Below are positions 63,300-64,000 of a DNA stretch of 64,000 nucleotides, piece after piece. A model generated the notes under the pieces. It saw only the letters and a list, made by a program, of their open reading frames with translations. It did no database searches and was not told where the DNA came from. The DNA comes from Lutibacter sp. (GTDB lineage: Bacteria > Bacteroidota > Bacteroidia > Flavobacteriales > Flavobacteriaceae), in NCBI RefSeq assembly GCF_013041805.1, contig NZ_JABDRI010000015.1, forward strand, positions 1 through 64,000, in the 5' to 3' direction. How positions within the stretch are numbered: position 1 is the first letter of the stretch; every line of letters starts with the position of its first letter. A program made the position numbers and the translations under genes.

Positions 63300-64000
63300 T
63301 TAGGCATTTTTACGTTTTCTATATGAACTATATCCAAACCAAAGCGCAAGAGCAGCAAGGAAATAATATAAATAAGAAACGGGTTCTCCATCACCATGAA
63401 CAGTTGTAAAAACGCGTTCCCATCTAATTTTATTTCCAATTCCTTGTTCATTACTATCCCAGCTAAACCAAATAAATACAGGTTTACCTACAATATGGTC
63501 AAAGGGTACATATCCCCAAAAACGCGCATCTTCAGAGTTATGCCTATTATCACCCATCATCCAGTAATAATTTTGTTTAAAAGTATAGGTAGTTGCTAAT
63601 TTTCCATTGATAAAAATTTCATCACCATTTACAGTTAAATTATTTTTTTCATAAACTTCAATAATTCTTTTGTAAAATGGTAAAGATTGTGAGTTTAATT
63701 CAACTGTTTTCCCTTCTTCAGGAATGTAAATTGGTCCATAATTATCAGCAGACCAAGCAAATTGTTCACTATGTGGAAAAAAGCTAGAAGTATAATTACC
63801 TTTAGGTTCAATTTGTTTAGTTACACTTTTTACTAACGGGTTATTTTTAAGCTTAGCTGCATTTTTATCTGTTAAATTGAGCATATAAAATTCTCCATAA
63901 AAACTGCCTTCGGTTACGTTGTATCGTTTTAAAGCAGTAGCACTTAATTGTTGTCCATCGGTTACAACTTTATGCATATATTGAGGTTTAGCTCTATCAG
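63300..64000 (-). CDS. lepB: Signal peptidase I, C-terminal part
   Basis: The visible 233 codons hold the C-terminal half of a type I signal peptidase, which removes signal peptides of exported proteins. The box E signature GDNRHNSEDARFWGYVP is present, followed by GKPVFIWFSW. A C-terminal membrane helix with a basic end (YLYYFLAALALWFGYSSYRKRKN) lies after it. The Ser-Lys dyad lies in the part beyond the right edge. The long insert before box E is normal for Bacteroidota. No stop is found up to base 64000, so an ATG at 63977 is internal. Confidence 0.93.
   Translation of the reverse strand, partial: DRAKPQYMHKVVTDGQQLSATALKRYNVTEGSFYGEFYMLNLTDKNAAKLKNNPLVKSVTKQIEPKGNYTSSFFPHSEQFAWSADNYGPIYIPEEGKTVELNSQSLPFYKRIIEVYEKNNLTVNGDEIFINGKLATTYTFKQNYYWMMGDNRHNSEDARFWGYVPFDHIVGKPVFIWFSWDSNEQGIGNKIRWERVFTTVHGDGEPVSYLYYFLAALALWFGYSSYRKRKNA

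Overview
The window is a chromosomal segment of a member of the Bacteroidota, most likely a marine Flavobacteriaceae. The evidence is AT-rich DNA, SusC/SusD outer-membrane pairs, a type IX secretion (T9SS) C-terminal sorting domain on an alginate lyase, promoters of the Bacteroidota form TTG-N19/21-TAnnTTTG, a secY-infA-rpmJ junction without adk or map, and many family-level hits typical of flavobacteria. The genus cannot be named from the sequence alone. No rRNA, tRNA, IS element or CRISPR array was seen. No gene-free stretch exceeds 300 bases; the longest are 54086-54347, 28569-28825, 798-1040 and 60164-60400.

Layout. 1-6935 (minus): a susC-susD-lipoprotein operon followed by a second susC that runs off the left edge. 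7120-8799 (minus): an Omp85/TamA-like outer-membrane protein. 8963-25941 (plus): the str, S10, spc and alpha ribosomal clusters in one run (rpsL, rpsG, fusA, rpsJ, then rplC to rplQ with secY, infA and rpoA). Three leader-like gaps interrupt this run (before rplC, rpsH and rpsD). 26037-31628 (plus): carA, eno and two citrate synthases of different evolutionary types. 31704-33994 (plus): two guanidine-modifying (pentein) enzymes and an Rrf2 regulator. 34048-44108 (mostly minus): an unusual nitronate-monooxygenase-like protein with a cysteine-rich region, an envelope-stress-like module (DUF4870, PadR, PspC, DUF2807), DUF4442 and AIM24 proteins on the plus strand, a sigma factor with a membrane partner, a DUF4369 lipoprotein and a DUF819 transporter-like protein. 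44207-51784 (plus): two tandem S46 dipeptidyl-peptidases, then menC, a CPBP protease and menE. 51794-57090 (minus): a modular PL7 alginate lyase, a zinc-ribbon protein, YebC and an acyl-CoA carboxylase beta subunit. 57223-58921 (plus): an FMN reductase-MarR-pirin operon. The right end holds an M14 peptidase, a 58-residue membrane protein, ettA, DUF6122 and WbqC proteins, and the C-terminal part of signal peptidase I.

How the genes fit together. Most of the window is core growth machinery. The accessory parts concern uptake and breakdown of polymers (SusCD, alginate lyase), peptide catabolism (S46 pair, M14), arginine or citrulline metabolism and envelope stress. The points most worth a second look are: a possible attenuator between rpsJ and rplC with a Shine-Dalgarno hairpin, a 13-codon leader ORF and an intrinsic terminator; an in-frame amber codon that splits ettA at a tryptophan position; a nitronate-monooxygenase-like protein of unknown function with six clustered cysteines; tandem S46 peptidases that differ at the specificity-determining residue; and a perfect 16-bp palindrome in front of the alginate lyase gene.
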